Assembly (NCBI GenBank): GCA_011947345.1
Contig: JAAVTG010000583.1
Span: forward strand, 62,001-126,000
From: Phytophthora quininea
Lineage: Eukaryota; Oomycota; Peronosporomycetes; Peronosporales; Peronosporaceae
Direction: 5' to 3'
DNA: 64,000 nt
Below the pieces are notes generated by a model. It searched no databases. It saw nothing but the letters and a program-made list of their open reading frames with translations, and had not been told where the DNA came from. A program made the position numbers and the translations under genes. The number at the start of each line of letters is the position of its first letter. Position 1 is the first letter of the stretch. Shown here piece by piece: positions 24,801-35,101 of the stretch.

Positions 24801-26742
24801 ATGAAGTCTCGAGTGGTGTTGGCGTTGTTTGCGTTGGCGGTTGAATGCGTCAATGGGTCGGTGATCTCGACGTTGCCAGTGTCGAAGGATGCTACGTGCG
24901 ACGCGATCTTCCATTCGCATGTGCTGAGCGAGGATTCCAAGCAGCCTGGCAATGTCAGTGCATTCAATGCCATCGATTCAGATTCACGACGTGCTGCTGC
25001 AGGGAACAAGAACGTCGAGGAGGGTATTATGACGAACACAGCAGGAGATATCCGCGTGGACGCTGTCGACGGTCAGTTGGCAATCGTCAAACCTGTCGTA
25101 GAATGCAGAACGTTGGTCGGAGTCGATCTCTCTGGCGTTGCAGACGAAGGCGCGGCAGTGACGTCTGCTGTCGAGATGATTCACGAAGGAGTCTTGTACT
25201 GCAACGTGGAGGGAACTCTTACGGCTTCGACGCAGTGGCAGGTGCTGCTGCCTGTTTCCACTTGGACCCAGCGATACATGCAGATTGGCTGTGGTGGGCT
25301 GTGCGGCAATATTCGCATGCAAGTAAATGCCGCGTCGGGTTCGCGACACGTTAGCGGCGGGGGTTGTGCTTGCTGCGACTGACATGGGCGGATCTATGGA
25401 CGGCAAAGTGTTCGCCAACAGCCCAGAGCGTCGAAAGTCGTTCGCGTACAGTGCACACCATTTAACGTCTCTCGTGAGCACGACACTGATCAAGGCTTAC
25501 TACGGACAGCCGCAGCAATACTCGTACTTCAATGGATGCTCGGACGGCGGTCGCGAAGGAGTCATGGAGGCGATCCGATACCCAACAGACTTCGACGGCA
25601 TCATTGCCGGCGCTCCGGCCATGCTATTTCAACTGCAAAACTCTCTTCATCATGGATGGCTCACGATGAGCAATATCGACGGTCCGATGCCCGAGCTGCC
25701 GCCGATGACGAGAGGTCCTCCACCAAGACCGGAAAGTCACAGTCGTGATCCTCCTCGCGACGGTCCTCCACCACAAGGAGGTCCTCAGTCGATTGTGACG
25801 GCCGATAAACTACCGTTGTTGCACGATGCCGTCGTACGGGCTTGTGATGCTCAAGACGGGCTAGTTGATGGCTTGCTTTCCGAGCCGAGACTTTGTCAGT
25901 TCGAGCCTCGTGAGCTTCTCTGCGACGCTGTGGCAGTCGACAGCCAACAGTGCTTGACGGAAGCCGAAGTCAAGACCATCCGAAAGTTTTACTCGGGGCC
26001 AATTGATCCCGTGACAGGCCGTCATTTGACAGTTGGGCAGTCGCAATTCGGCTCCGAACTTGCATGGGCTGGTGTGTTTGTTCCGCGGATACAAGGTGGA
26101 CCAGTCATGAGCGCCCATATCGCGCTCGCGGCGTTAAAGTATTTGATTTTCGAGCCAAACCCACCGGAGACGTATTCACTCAACGATCTCCAATTCATGG
26201 AAGCTACGGTGGAGTTGCTTCGTGCACGACACCCTCTGTTGGATGCAACGAACCCGGATTTGGCAGCGTTCAAGGCGGCCGGCGGAAAGCTTATTCTTTG
26301 GCACGGTTGGTCGGATGAACATATCTCGCCACGTACAACCATCGCGTACCATGAAGCTCTTGAAAAGCAAATGGGAGGGGCTGAACAAGTGGCGGAATTC
26401 GAGCGGTTGTATCTGCTTCCTGGAGTGCAGCATTGTGGACGTGGAGACGGAATGGCCGCCATCGATTTGGTAACCCCGATGCTTGAGTGGGTGGAGCAAG
26501 GCCGAGGACCGCGCGAAATCCTCACGAGCACGGATCTAGACCTGCCGCCTTGGATGCCAGCAACGCCGACGGTCACCCGCAGTCGCCCAGTGTTTCCATA
26601 TCCATCGTTGGCAAAGTATATTGGCCACGGTGATGCAAACAGTGCAGCGAGTTTTGTGGAAGGTGCTCCGCTCTTCACCGATAAAACGCAAGAGTGGGCT
26701 GGCCAGAACTTCTTCGATCCATACCTGCCAAGGATTGAGTAA
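24801..26742 (+). CDS. Secreted tannase/feruloyl esterase family protein
   Basis: About 645 residues. The ATG at 24,801 gives a signal peptide (MKSRVVLALFALAVECVNGS); an upstream in-frame ATG at 24,711 would bury it. The alpha/beta-hydrolase nucleophile lies in FNGCSDGGREGVMEA, the acid in WHGWSDEHISP and the His in PGVQHCGRGDG. Together with the paired cysteines these form the CS-D-HC motif of the tannase family, which cleaves gallate or ferulate esters of plant polymers. The lid carries a Pro-rich insert (about 25,690-25,790). A 1-nt frameshift lies near 25,330-25,360, between GCGGLCGNIRM and LAAGVVLAATDMGG. An extracellular role on plant cell wall phenolics is inferred from the family. Confidence 0.87.
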
Positions 26743-26891
26743 GGAGACACCAAGGCTACAGCTACGTAGCAGCAGCACGTTATCTCTTTCGTTAATAACA
26801 CTGTGCCAGAAGACGTAAAATTCGATTAACCACCATTCTCTCCGTGTTCACAAACGCTACCGCAGCTGCTGCTGTAGCGGATACTTTTCCT

Positions 26892-28840
26892 TTAGCCAAG
26901 CACGAACGTCTTCGGCTTCGTCCTCTCGATCGAAATCAAATAAAATATTTTCACATCTTGAATACTAAAGTCATGTGGCTGGGCATGAAGAAAAAGCGCG
27001 ACTTCAAACAGCCCGGACTTGATTGCCTTGCGCATTGCTGGCATGATGCAAGTTTTTATTTTCGGTGGTGAGCTATGAGCAAGCAGCCATTTGATGACGT
27101 GCAAATGGTGGCGGCTCTCATGAAAGCCAACGTGACGAAAGAACACAACAAATAGCGGATCTTCCACTTCCGCTCGTTTCTTCTGAGATGCCGCGGCAAC
27201 GACAGCTTCGGCTAGACTCACCTTGCGGTGGTTGGCATACAACCACTTGATCACGTTGAGATGGCCTCTAGAGGCCGCACAAGCGATAGCTGGAGATACG
27301 TAATAACTGTGGTAGTAATGGTAGTGCAGCCACTGGACAATATCAAGATGACCCCCACGCGCAGCTGCTTCCATTGCATTGCGACTGCACCCACCTCTTG
27401 TGTTGTCATGCAACCACTGCAATATCTTGAGGTCTCCGTTGGCAGCAGCACCATCCATCGCTGCAAAAGAACAGCCTTCACGACGGTTAAAATGGAGCCA
27501 TTGTAGAAAGCTTAGTCGTCTCTCGGGCGACAAGTCGCATCCAGCGGCTACACTGTCCATTGCGTGCATCGTACAGCCTTCCGAGCGATTTATATGGAGC
27601 CATTTCACCACCTCATAGTGTCCACCAGCTGCAGCACCATCCATTGCTTTAGGGGTGCAGCTTAAGCTCTGTCGACGCTCAGAGTTTGTTTCCAGATCGA
27701 CCCCTGTGCGGCTAGAGCGCAAGGACTGATCAACGTTGTTCAGGAACTGAAGCACCTCAAGATAGCCACAGCTAGCTGCGACGTCCATCATCGAATGCTC
27801 CCCGGTAAAATATGTGGAAACGTCCCTGTCGGGATCATAATCTTTTCTCGACTGGTTTCCGTATTGCTCGTACAGCCATTGCACCAGGTCGCGTTGTCCG
27901 CACTCGATGGCAGCCAGAATAGCGTCGGATGGATCGCGGTTGGCCATGTTACTACTATTTGAGAGCATCCACTCAACAATTTCCATGTGACCGCATCTAC
28001 ATGCACTCTGCAAACATCGAGTGAAGAATGGATGAGGGTCTTCATAATCTGGTTCTTCCTCATCAAAAACAGACCAGAAATCCGATGCGACCCACTTGAC
28101 AAACTCAAAATCTCCCACGTTTATCGCTTCCTCCAGCGGTCCTCGAACACACTCTTCATTCTCATTCTCTATCAAGTATCGAACTACCCGCTTTCGCTGT
28201 GGCCCCTTTTCCGAGTCGTTGCCATGAAAGTAAAAGGCGTCTCGCGAAAACCCCATTGCCGTCGCCCATTTGAATTGGTCAAAATTCCCTTGCTCGTAGG
28301 CATATCCTAGCGTACTCTCATCTTTTCGTCTGCTCTCTGGGGTGTTGATTTTCTTATCCAGCCAGTGGACAATGCCCCAGTGACCTGCTCCTGCTGCCTC
28401 ACTCACACAGGAATGTCCCCAATGAATTTCTCCAACGCTTTCAGCACTTTCCAATAGCTGCAAAATCCACAAGTGACCTCCTTGAGCTGCTTCTTTTACC
28501 ACATCTTTAGTGACTGTACAGCCTGTGAAATGTGCCAATATCCACTGCACGGTCACTAAATCTCCTCGGCGAACGGCCTGGATCAGCATCTGATTGAATT
28601 CCCAGTTCTTATGCGCGACTCCGTGTGGACCAATTTGGCTACTGTCCATCGAGACGTTTGGAGGTCTTGGATGCCCCTCGCCCATAGATAGTCGAGAAGG
28701 TTTAGCGATCCCACTGGACTCAGCTCGCAGGCGCGATGGAGAGGAATGTCCTCGATCAGATAGGTGGAGATAGCAAAGGCCACATCGTCCGACGTCTTGG
28801 CCGAGAGCTTGTCGCGGAGGAGAAGGTCGACGACCTTCAT
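26892..28840 (-). CDS. Ankyrin-like repeat protein, copy B
   Basis: Start ATG at 28,840, stop at 26,892; about 650 residues. An N-terminal family module (LIEDIPLHRACELSP, SLNLLDYLWARGIQDLQ, WTVAKLVHTE) is followed by about 15 ankyrin-like units. In the second half they follow a tight pattern, GDLKILQWLHDNTRGGC and variants of WLHxNRxEGCxxxAMDxAA. The C-terminal tail is EVALFLHAQPHDFSIQDVKI. A 1-nt frameshift near 28,606 lies between the module and the repeats, at the same base as in copy A. Such repeats usually bind proteins; no catalytic domain is fused. It is the best preserved of the repeat genes left of 46 kb. Confidence 0.8.
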
Positions 28841-28842
28841 GA
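28001..28842 (-). repeat. Near-identical tract shared with 11,700-12,542
   Basis: Partner of the copy A tract in inverted orientation, 16 kb away. It includes the same frameshifted site. Outside it the two genes are ordinary paralogues, with substitutions every few codons. Confidence 0.8.
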
Positions 28843-28996
28843 CCACTGTAATAGTTGGCTACTTTTTTATAAAAACTTCAACACAAAATATATTGAAGTT
28901 TGAAATAATATTGCTCGACAACTACTACTTCCTCATTCGTTACTGCAAAAACCAAAGTAGTTGTCGTCAAAACCGTGTCATGCCCTCAACAGTTGC

Positions 28997-30764
28997 CTAC
29001 AGCAAGCCAATCTTGCGCAAGAACAACTGCGCGCGACGCAACGTTAGCTCTTTCTCCTTTTCCGTGTTCACGACGCAGCATTCGTTCATCGTGTCGCGCT
29101 CTGGGAAGCTCCAGGTCTTCTCCATGAACTCGTAAACGCCCCACGTGGCATCCGACAGATCGTTCTTCCGGGAGCATTCGTCCTTTGATGATTTCGCGAT
29201 CGCAGTCGCACATGATAATGGCAAACAGCGCACCTTCGTTTTGAGCTGCAGTAATGAACTTCTGCCGTTGCGCAGTATCCCGGAACGTGGCGTCCACCAA
29301 GACGCGATCGCCCTGACGCAAATGCTTGACACTTTGGGACAAAATCGCTTCGTACGTGCGCTGCGTCATTTCCGGTGAATATAGACCTTTTCATAGCTGC
29401 CCTCGCCGTTGGGTTTCGTGTCGCCATCATCTGCTGAAGCAGCTTGAATATCTGCGATTTCCTTGCGAATTGCATCGGATCGCAACCACACCAACGTATT
29501 GTCGGAATCTGCCAGCATTTTAGACAGATTGGACTTGCCACTGGCTGGTAGACCGCCCACAAGGATCATACATGGACGTTGTGCTGGCGGACTTAACAGT
29601 TCAGAGCTACCAGCCAGCAAGAATGCGCTCGCTGGTTCTCCATCGCTCGAGCTGCAGCAGACAACGTTGAGTCCATGACACGGAAACCACTGATCTTGGC
29701 ACGCACAACAGCTCGGTACGCGGCGTAAAACACACACAAGTCGGCATTCTCTGGTGAATTTTGAACTGCTGTCAAGAGATACTGCTCCTGCAAGAATCGA
29801 GCAAGGTCGGGGCGGCCTTTGCGCCAGATATCCATGACCAGGAACGCAATATCGGACAGCGGATCGCCGAAGCGGAACTGCTCGTTGAACTCGATGCAGT
29901 CCAAAACGACGTACCGTGGGTCTTCTCCGCGTGATCCCCTCAGCTTGTAGACGTGTTCCAGGCGTAAATCTCCGTGGGTATCGCAAATATACCCGTTATC
30001 CACTCTGGTCTCCAGTATTTGCTTGAATTTCTTCAGCTTTGTGTACGTCAGCTCCTTCACGCGCCTGTAGATGGGCTCACTCACCGTGACGCCTGTATGT
30101 CCCGCTGTCTGCTGGAAGTTCTCGTCAATATTGCGTCGAATGACTGCCTCTCTCCAAAGTCGTCGATCTTCGGTCCGCGTCGTGCATCGGCATGGAATTG
30201 CACCAACTTATCAGCGACTTGCGTCAACACTTCTTCGGTTAACTGGCCATGATCCATTTGATACAACAACGTGCAGTTGTCCGGAAGCCGCACCATATGC
30301 ACCGCCCACTCCACAATCTCCCCAAACTCTTCGTTAAGCCACCAGTCCAAGCTTTTGCTCTTGTCGGGCGTCCAAAAGTCGTCGCAACGCACTGAGACCT
30401 CTCTGCTGTCTCTCTTCATGGAGATTGGCACCACACCCACATAAACCTCTGGAGCAAGTCTCTGGTTGAGCTGCACCTCTGCAAAACAGTTCTGGAATCG
30501 CTTGTACAGAGTTGAAAAGTCTGCAAAGCCGAAATCCACCTCTTTCTTGACCTTGTAGACTCGTTCCGGCAGTAAGAACACCATCGACATGTGTGTATGC
30601 ACTACTTTCAGCTTGTCGTATACAGCACCATTGGGGAAAGCTGACATTTCAGCATCGGAGTTTGGGAACACATAGAATCGTGGATCTTGAAGCGCTCGCT
30701 CCAATTCCTTCTGGGAGACCTCCAACGGAGGCGCCTGCTTGTGCTTGGGACGTCGCGGCTCCAT
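28997..30764 (-). CDS. APH-like kinase fused to P-loop kinase
   Basis: One gene read in pieces. From MEPRRPKHKQ (30,764) comes an aminoglycoside-phosphotransferase-like kinase with the catalytic loop THGDLRLEHV and the metal-binding segment LDCIEFNEQFRFGDPLSDIA. A second P-loop kinase domain follows, with GGLPASGKSNLSK as Walker A and a lid-type region further on (VDATFRDTAQRQKFI). This two-domain order is familiar from bacterial proteins of the COG2187/COG0645 type; substrates are unknown there too. The C-terminus is FLRKIGLL at 28,997. Small frameshifts occur near 30,090, 29,650, 29,370 and 29,170. The domains stay conserved across all four, so error is likelier than decay, but a pseudogene cannot be excluded. 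Confidence 0.75.
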
Positions 30765-31059
30765 TTTCGCGGCCGTTGGAATTGGAATCCAAAAGTGTGA
30801 CAAAAGCAACTTCAACTTTGACCAATTTTGACCACAGTTAGCTGTAAAATGTGGGAGGACTCGGACATGTAGTGTACTACAACACTTACGTAGAAGACGT
30901 AAGTGTTGACGGGGACCTAACGAAGGCATGACAGCAGAGTCTTTCTTACGACGTGAAGCTTATGCGGCACCGCATTAACCATTTGTGCGAGCGCCATCCA
31001 AGTCTTGGCATTCTTCAATTCTGGTCGTAGCCTTCAAGCCAGCAAACCAAGCGACCAAC
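30765..31059. promoter_or_regulatory. Divergent upstream region
   Basis: About 295 bp between the kinase-fusion start on the minus strand and a small secreted-protein start on the plus strand. It holds GTAGTGTACTAC near 30,870 and a near-perfect inverted pair, AACACTTACGT and ACGTAAGTGTT, at about 30,882-30,908. Function unknown. Confidence 0.4.
31007..31022 (+). promoter_or_regulatory. Oomycete initiator-like element
   Basis: GGCATTCTTCAATTCT lies 38 bp before the ATG at 31,060. It fits the oomycete initiator consensus (CATT, three bases, CAWTT), where transcription usually starts. It supports expression of the small downstream gene. Confidence 0.5.
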
Positions 31060-31251
31060 ATGAAGATTTTCCAAGCTCTCCTCCTCGCCGTGGTGCTCGC
31101 GACGACTCAAGTGGACGCGGACATGTACAGCGGATTGCAGCGCCCTCCCCCAACTCGAATATCCGCCCCACCAGACCCAGCCCGCGACGTGATGCCTGAG
31201 CCCCATCAATTGTGTGATACTACTATTGAAAGGCGTCGTAACAACTACTAG
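31060..31251 (+). CDS. Small secreted peptide, 63 residues
   Basis: MKIFQALLLAVVLATTQVDA is a canonical signal peptide. The mature part is about 43 residues, Pro/Arg-rich (LQRPPPTRISAPPDPA), with a single Cys near the end. No known family is recognised. The frame is short, but the signal peptide and the initiator-like element 38 bp upstream both support it. An in-frame start further upstream (30,985) would bury the signal. Confidence 0.55.
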   Translation: MKIFQALLLAVVLATTQVDADMYSGLQRPPPTRISAPPDPARDVMPEPHQLCDTTIERRRNNY

Positions 31252-31535
31252 TACGGTTCGCCTTTAGCACATTCGCATGCCACGCCATGTTATCCACACG
31301 TGGCTCCTAAAACAATACCATGTTATCCACACGTGACACCTACATCACATTACTTTTCCTTTTCGAGACTTTCCATTGCACCCACGTCACCGCTTTTCGA
31401 GCAAAAAAATCAGGTGGTCGCCATACAAAAGTGCAGTGAAATCTTGTCCAAGATTTTCCGTTGCCGCCGGTCAGGTGTCCCTCCATTCTCCAATCCGCCT
31501 CCTTCAGCTCTCCTCGCTCTCCGTCACCTCCAGCC

Positions 31536-31813
31536 ATGAAGTTCTCCACCGTGTTCGTCGCTCTGGCCGCCGCTGTCGTGTGCATCGCCAACCCCGTGGC
31601 CTCCGAGAGCGAGGCCGTGCACCTGCGCGTGCACGTGTCGCAGGACAAGGGCGTGTGCTACATGCAGTGCAAGTCGGGCAGTACTGCGCCAATGGCACCA
31701 ACTCGTGCCGCGCCCCGTCGGGCAAGGAGTGCTTCAACCCCGCCACGGGCGCCTTCCAGAACGGATGCGCCGCCGGCTTCAAGTGCGGCAACGGCAAGTG
31801 CATCTACGCCTAA
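31536..31813 (+). CDS. Cys-rich secreted protein, one 8-Cys module
   Basis: MKFSTVFVALAAAVVCIANP is a signal peptide, followed by SEAVHLRVHVSQDK and one module with eight cysteines. The module runs from CYMQC to GNGKC and contains the invariant CFNPATGAFQNGC core. A 1-nt frameshift in a GGG run near 31,675 separates the second and third cysteines; the module reads normally on both sides. With the break ignored the protein is about 92 residues and ends KCIYA. It is the shortest member of a family also at 32,093, 40,798, 43,218 and 44,488. Predicted to be extracellular and disulphide-bonded; function unknown. Confidence 0.7.
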
Positions 31814-31982
31814 GCGGCTGTTCAAGCAGCCACGAGGACTCGACCAACGGAAAAGATCGCGTTTGTATCTTGATAGTTGTCAGTCTTCAATTGTCCAAGT
31901 AAATATATTGCCTTTGCAGAACCCCAAAATAGTATGAAGCACCGGAATTGGCTTTCATCGGCGGAATGGGATGGTGGTGAAC

Positions 31983-33803
31983 GCATCGGACAAGATTGAC
32001 ACGCGAGTTTGGGGGCTGCAAAAGGATCGACTGTCAATGGAGTAGCAAGGTCACTCTCGAACGCACTTCGACGCACTCCACCCCTCCTCAAGATGAAGCT
32101 CTTCACCGTCGTGTCGGCCGTCGTCGCCACCAAGATGTGTCTGATCCACCCGACGGTGGCCCAGACCGTCGACAACTCGACCGCCGTCAACGCGTGCTAC
32201 CAGCCGTGCGATAGCATCGACGAGTACTGCGAGATCAGCACGGGCGTGTGCCGCGGCCCCAACTACGTCGGCGAGTGCTTCAACCCGGCCACCAGCGCCT
32301 ACCAGGACGGCTGCGACCCCGGTTTCGACTGCATCGACAACAAGTGCGACTACGTCGACCCGACCGTGGATTCGGCGGTGGACACCACTGCCGGCTCCGA
32401 GTCCAGCGCCGGGTGCGGCGACTGCGAGGTGCTCGGCGAGTTCTGCGACAGCACCATCAACGAGTGCCGAGCACCGTCGTACGACGGCGAGTGCTACAAC
32501 GCAGTGGCCGGCGTCTTCCAGGACGGCTGCGACGACGGATTCCAGTGCACCAACAGCGTGTGCCAGGTGGTCGCGCTCACATCCGCCCCGACCGAAGCCA
32601 CCACCAACTCGAACGTCGTCTGCTACCTCATGTGCTCCGCCGGCAACTACTGCGAGAACGGCACCAACGAGTGCCGTGGCCCGAGCTTCGACGGCGAGTG
32701 CTTCAACCCCGCCACCGGCTTCTTCCAGGACGGCTGCGACCCCGGCTTCACCTGCTCGTACAACCAGTGCATGTACGCCTAGGAAGCAATCTGCCAATCT
32801 GCCATCAGCTTCACCATAGATGAACCAACATTCAAAGCTAATTATCAATCGAAACACACACAGCAAACATGATGCCTCTCGTTTATCGTTGTGTTTCACG
32901 CTTGCACTTCCTCATCCACCGCTGGCCTGAACGTCGTGGGTATCTACAACTCGGTCACGCTCGGCAAGTCCTTCTCGTCCACGATGCGGGCGAACGGGAA
33001 CGGGCCCAGGAACTCGTACTGGTTCTGCTTACGCGTCGACTTCTCCACGTCGCTGTAGTCCAGGTCCGGGAACAGCGCCTTGTTGGCCGCGTACGACTGC
33101 GCGTGCCACTCGATCTCGAAATTGTTCACGTAAAAGTTGCCGAATTGGCTCTTGTACTGCTGCAGCACCTCGTACGGGTAGAAGTAGAAGCCGCAGACGT
33201 CCGGGTCGTTCTCCAGCACCTCCTCGGCCACCGGTTGCAGCACATACGCGATCTTCTGAGGCAGCATGGGCGGCAGACACAGCTCCGTCGAGCTGGTCGT
33301 GGCCGTGTCGTACTCGAACAAACACATCCGCAGCATGCGGTCTCCCACGACGTCGAGTTGCGCACGAAGTACGTGTAGTCGTCGCTCACGACGCAAAAGT
33401 CCGAGTCTGTGCAGCGCAAATGCAGCGGCTGCAGATTCACCTTCGCGTACAGCTTCGTCTCCTCGGACAGACACGACTCCACCCCTCCAGCAACAGTCTT
33501 TGTGCGCTTGATCGGCAGAGGAATGCTCAGTCCGGGGTCGCCGTTGCCGTGGCGTCTGGCATCGATCACCTCGGCCGTGTTGCCGCACTGATACCAGTTC
33601 TCGGGGTCGTAGCTGTTGGGACACATGCTCGCTTCTTCCCATTCCGTGATGTCCTGCAGCCAGTACTTGAGACTGTGACTGCCTCGAGCGTGCATGGGTC
33701 CCAGAGCAGGGTGAATGCCGTCGAACCACGAGTTCTTGAGGATGAAGCCTCCGGTGTATCCCTGTTTAGTTCGGAAGAGGTCGTTGTAGCCGACGAGTGT
33801 CAT
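31983..33803 (+). repeat. Inverted repeat I, left arm (1,821 bp)
   Basis: It matches the reverse complement of 39,777-41,597 at about 99% or better, with equal length and no net indel. The outer edge lies at GCATCGGACAAG, about 110 bp before the Cys-rich gene. The inner edge lies inside the protease gene, at the codons for MTLVGYNDLF. Confidence 0.85.
32093..32782 (+). CDS. Cys-rich secreted protein, three 8-Cys modules (left copy)
   Basis: 229 residues, intact. The signal peptide starts at MKLFTVVSAVVATK and ends near VAQT. Three modules of about 50 residues follow, separated by Asp/Ser/Thr-rich linkers. The third gives the cleanest spacing: C-x3-C-x5-C-x6-C-x8-C-x11-C-x5-C-x4-C, with a CxGPxxxGECFNPAT core. 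The middle module is slightly degenerate (ECYNAVAGVFQDGC). Tail-to-tail with the protease gene, stops about 160 bp apart. It differs from the copy at 40,798 by one noticed residue (CDSIDEYC here, CESIDEYC there). Function unknown; the eight-Cys pattern implies a compact disulphide-bonded extracellular module. Confidence 0.82.
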   Translation: MKLFTVVSAVVATKMCLIHPTVAQTVDNSTAVNACYQPCDSIDEYCEISTGVCRGPNYVGECFNPATSAYQDGCDPGFDCIDNKCDYVDPTVDSAVDTTAGSESSAGCGDCEVLGEFCDSTINECRAPSYDGECYNAVAGVFQDGCDDGFQCTNSVCQVVALTSAPTEATTNSNVVCYLMCSAGNYCENGTNECRGPSFDGECFNPATGFFQDGCDPGFTCSYNQCMYA

Positions 33804-34950
33804 CGCGTGGCCTCCTTCTGGGACCATGACATGACTAGTAATAAACTCGCCATTCATGTTGTAGTTCTCTCCGTAGTGAATGGGGACACAACAAGTTGTC
33901 ATCGATAGTTCAGGAGGACACAGTGCATGACGTCGACGCCGGATTGCAGGGTTCTTCACCAGCGAGGTCACCGATACAGGGGTAGTAGTGGGTAATGTAA
34001 GGCATGGCAGTAGAAATTGCCATAGCTTTTTGATCCTTCACGAGCGCGTGCTTCACGGAGACAGCGTCGTAGTACATATCCATTTTCTTGATCGTGAGTG
34101 TCAACGGGTTGGTACGACGCGCGTCAGCAGTCAAGCCGGGGCACACGGTATCATTGCCAGGATCGGGAATGTACGGACAGATCGAGTTAGGGAAGATGTT
34201 GTCCTTGAGGCCATTCATCAGGTACATGAGCTCCGTCACGTCTCCGCCGTCCGTCGAGTTCTTCCAGATTTCGTTCCCCGGGATCAAACACGCTACTTGC
34301 TGCGGCGAACCAGGAGGCCCGGCACACAGTCTCAAGATCTCGGCTCCGTACGCTTGCTCCGAGATAGCCATAAACTCATCTTCCTCGAGCCACCCGTTGG
34401 CGATCCCTTGCCGACGGTAGCTGTTCTCCAGCACTGCGACCGTAGCAAAGTCCCAGCACGTGCCGCGTTCATCCTGGGTCTTGAGAGGAGTGACGAAATC
34501 CACCGCAAACTTGGATGGAAAACTCTTATCTTTATGGAACTGGGTCTTGCTCTCCGACGCGACGTCGCTCTTCATCGCCTCATGTAACATCTCCCTACAC
34601 AGCTATCAGTTAGGCATAATATCGCCACATTACATCAAGCTTTTTGAGCCTACTTACAGCTGCGCCTGCATGTGTAAAATCGCCTCTTGCTGTACCGCCA
34701 ACGAGTTGTGCATCATGGCCACATAGCTCAGACTGGCAGCCCCGACGATCACTCCCAATGCTGCAACTCCCCATTGGCCGACTCTAGAGCCCTCTCGACG
34801 ACCGCTTTGCAGCTCGACATCCTCTGCAATCGGCACCGCCCCGTAGCTGCCCGACCTCTTCATCTCAACCCCGCGCTTCGTAAATGAGCTCTCTGCAATG
34901 CTGGACGTGCACCATGTTTGCACATCAAGAGACTCCAGCTCATCCCTCAT
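32944..34950 (-). CDS. Membrane-anchored papain-like cysteine protease (left copy)
   Basis: Exon 1 (34,950-34,658) gives a cytosolic start and one membrane segment (WGVAALGVIVGAASLSYVAM), a type II anchor. A 63 bp intron (34,657-34,595, GTAAGT...GTAG) precedes exon 2. The papain-family (C1) core has the active Cys in QDERGTCWDF, the His in GGHAMTLVGY and the Asn in LKNSWF. The Cys-rich C-terminal part (about 33,700-32,944) is not standard papain and may be an extra domain. Frameshifts near 33,925 (2 nt short against the right copy) and near 33,360 (shared with the right copy) break the frame. It is divergent from the HECT gene and convergent with the Cys-rich gene. Confidence 0.82.
34595..34657 (-). 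other. Intron of left protease gene
   Basis: Donor GTAAGT, acceptor TGTAG; 63 bp. Joining gives QAQLEMLHEA across the splice, in frame. Confidence 0.8.
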
Positions 34951-35077
34951 GGCTACACCTTCTATTCATTGGCTAAAATGTATCTCCTCAGATATTCCGC
35001 GCACATCTGAGACCGTCCCAGTCTTTAATTTGCCGAACGATCGAGAAGAAGCTTCTTATTTGTCTAAGCTAAAGGAC

Positions 35078-35093
35078 CTTCATTCTTCAATTT
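35078..35093 (+). promoter_or_regulatory. Oomycete initiator-like element of the HECT gene
   Basis: CTTCATTCTTCAATTT is an excellent match to the oomycete initiator and lies only 8 bp before the ATG at 35,102. It argues against the longer open frame that starts upstream. Confidence 0.6.
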
Positions 35094-35101
35094 GCTACGA
35101 G

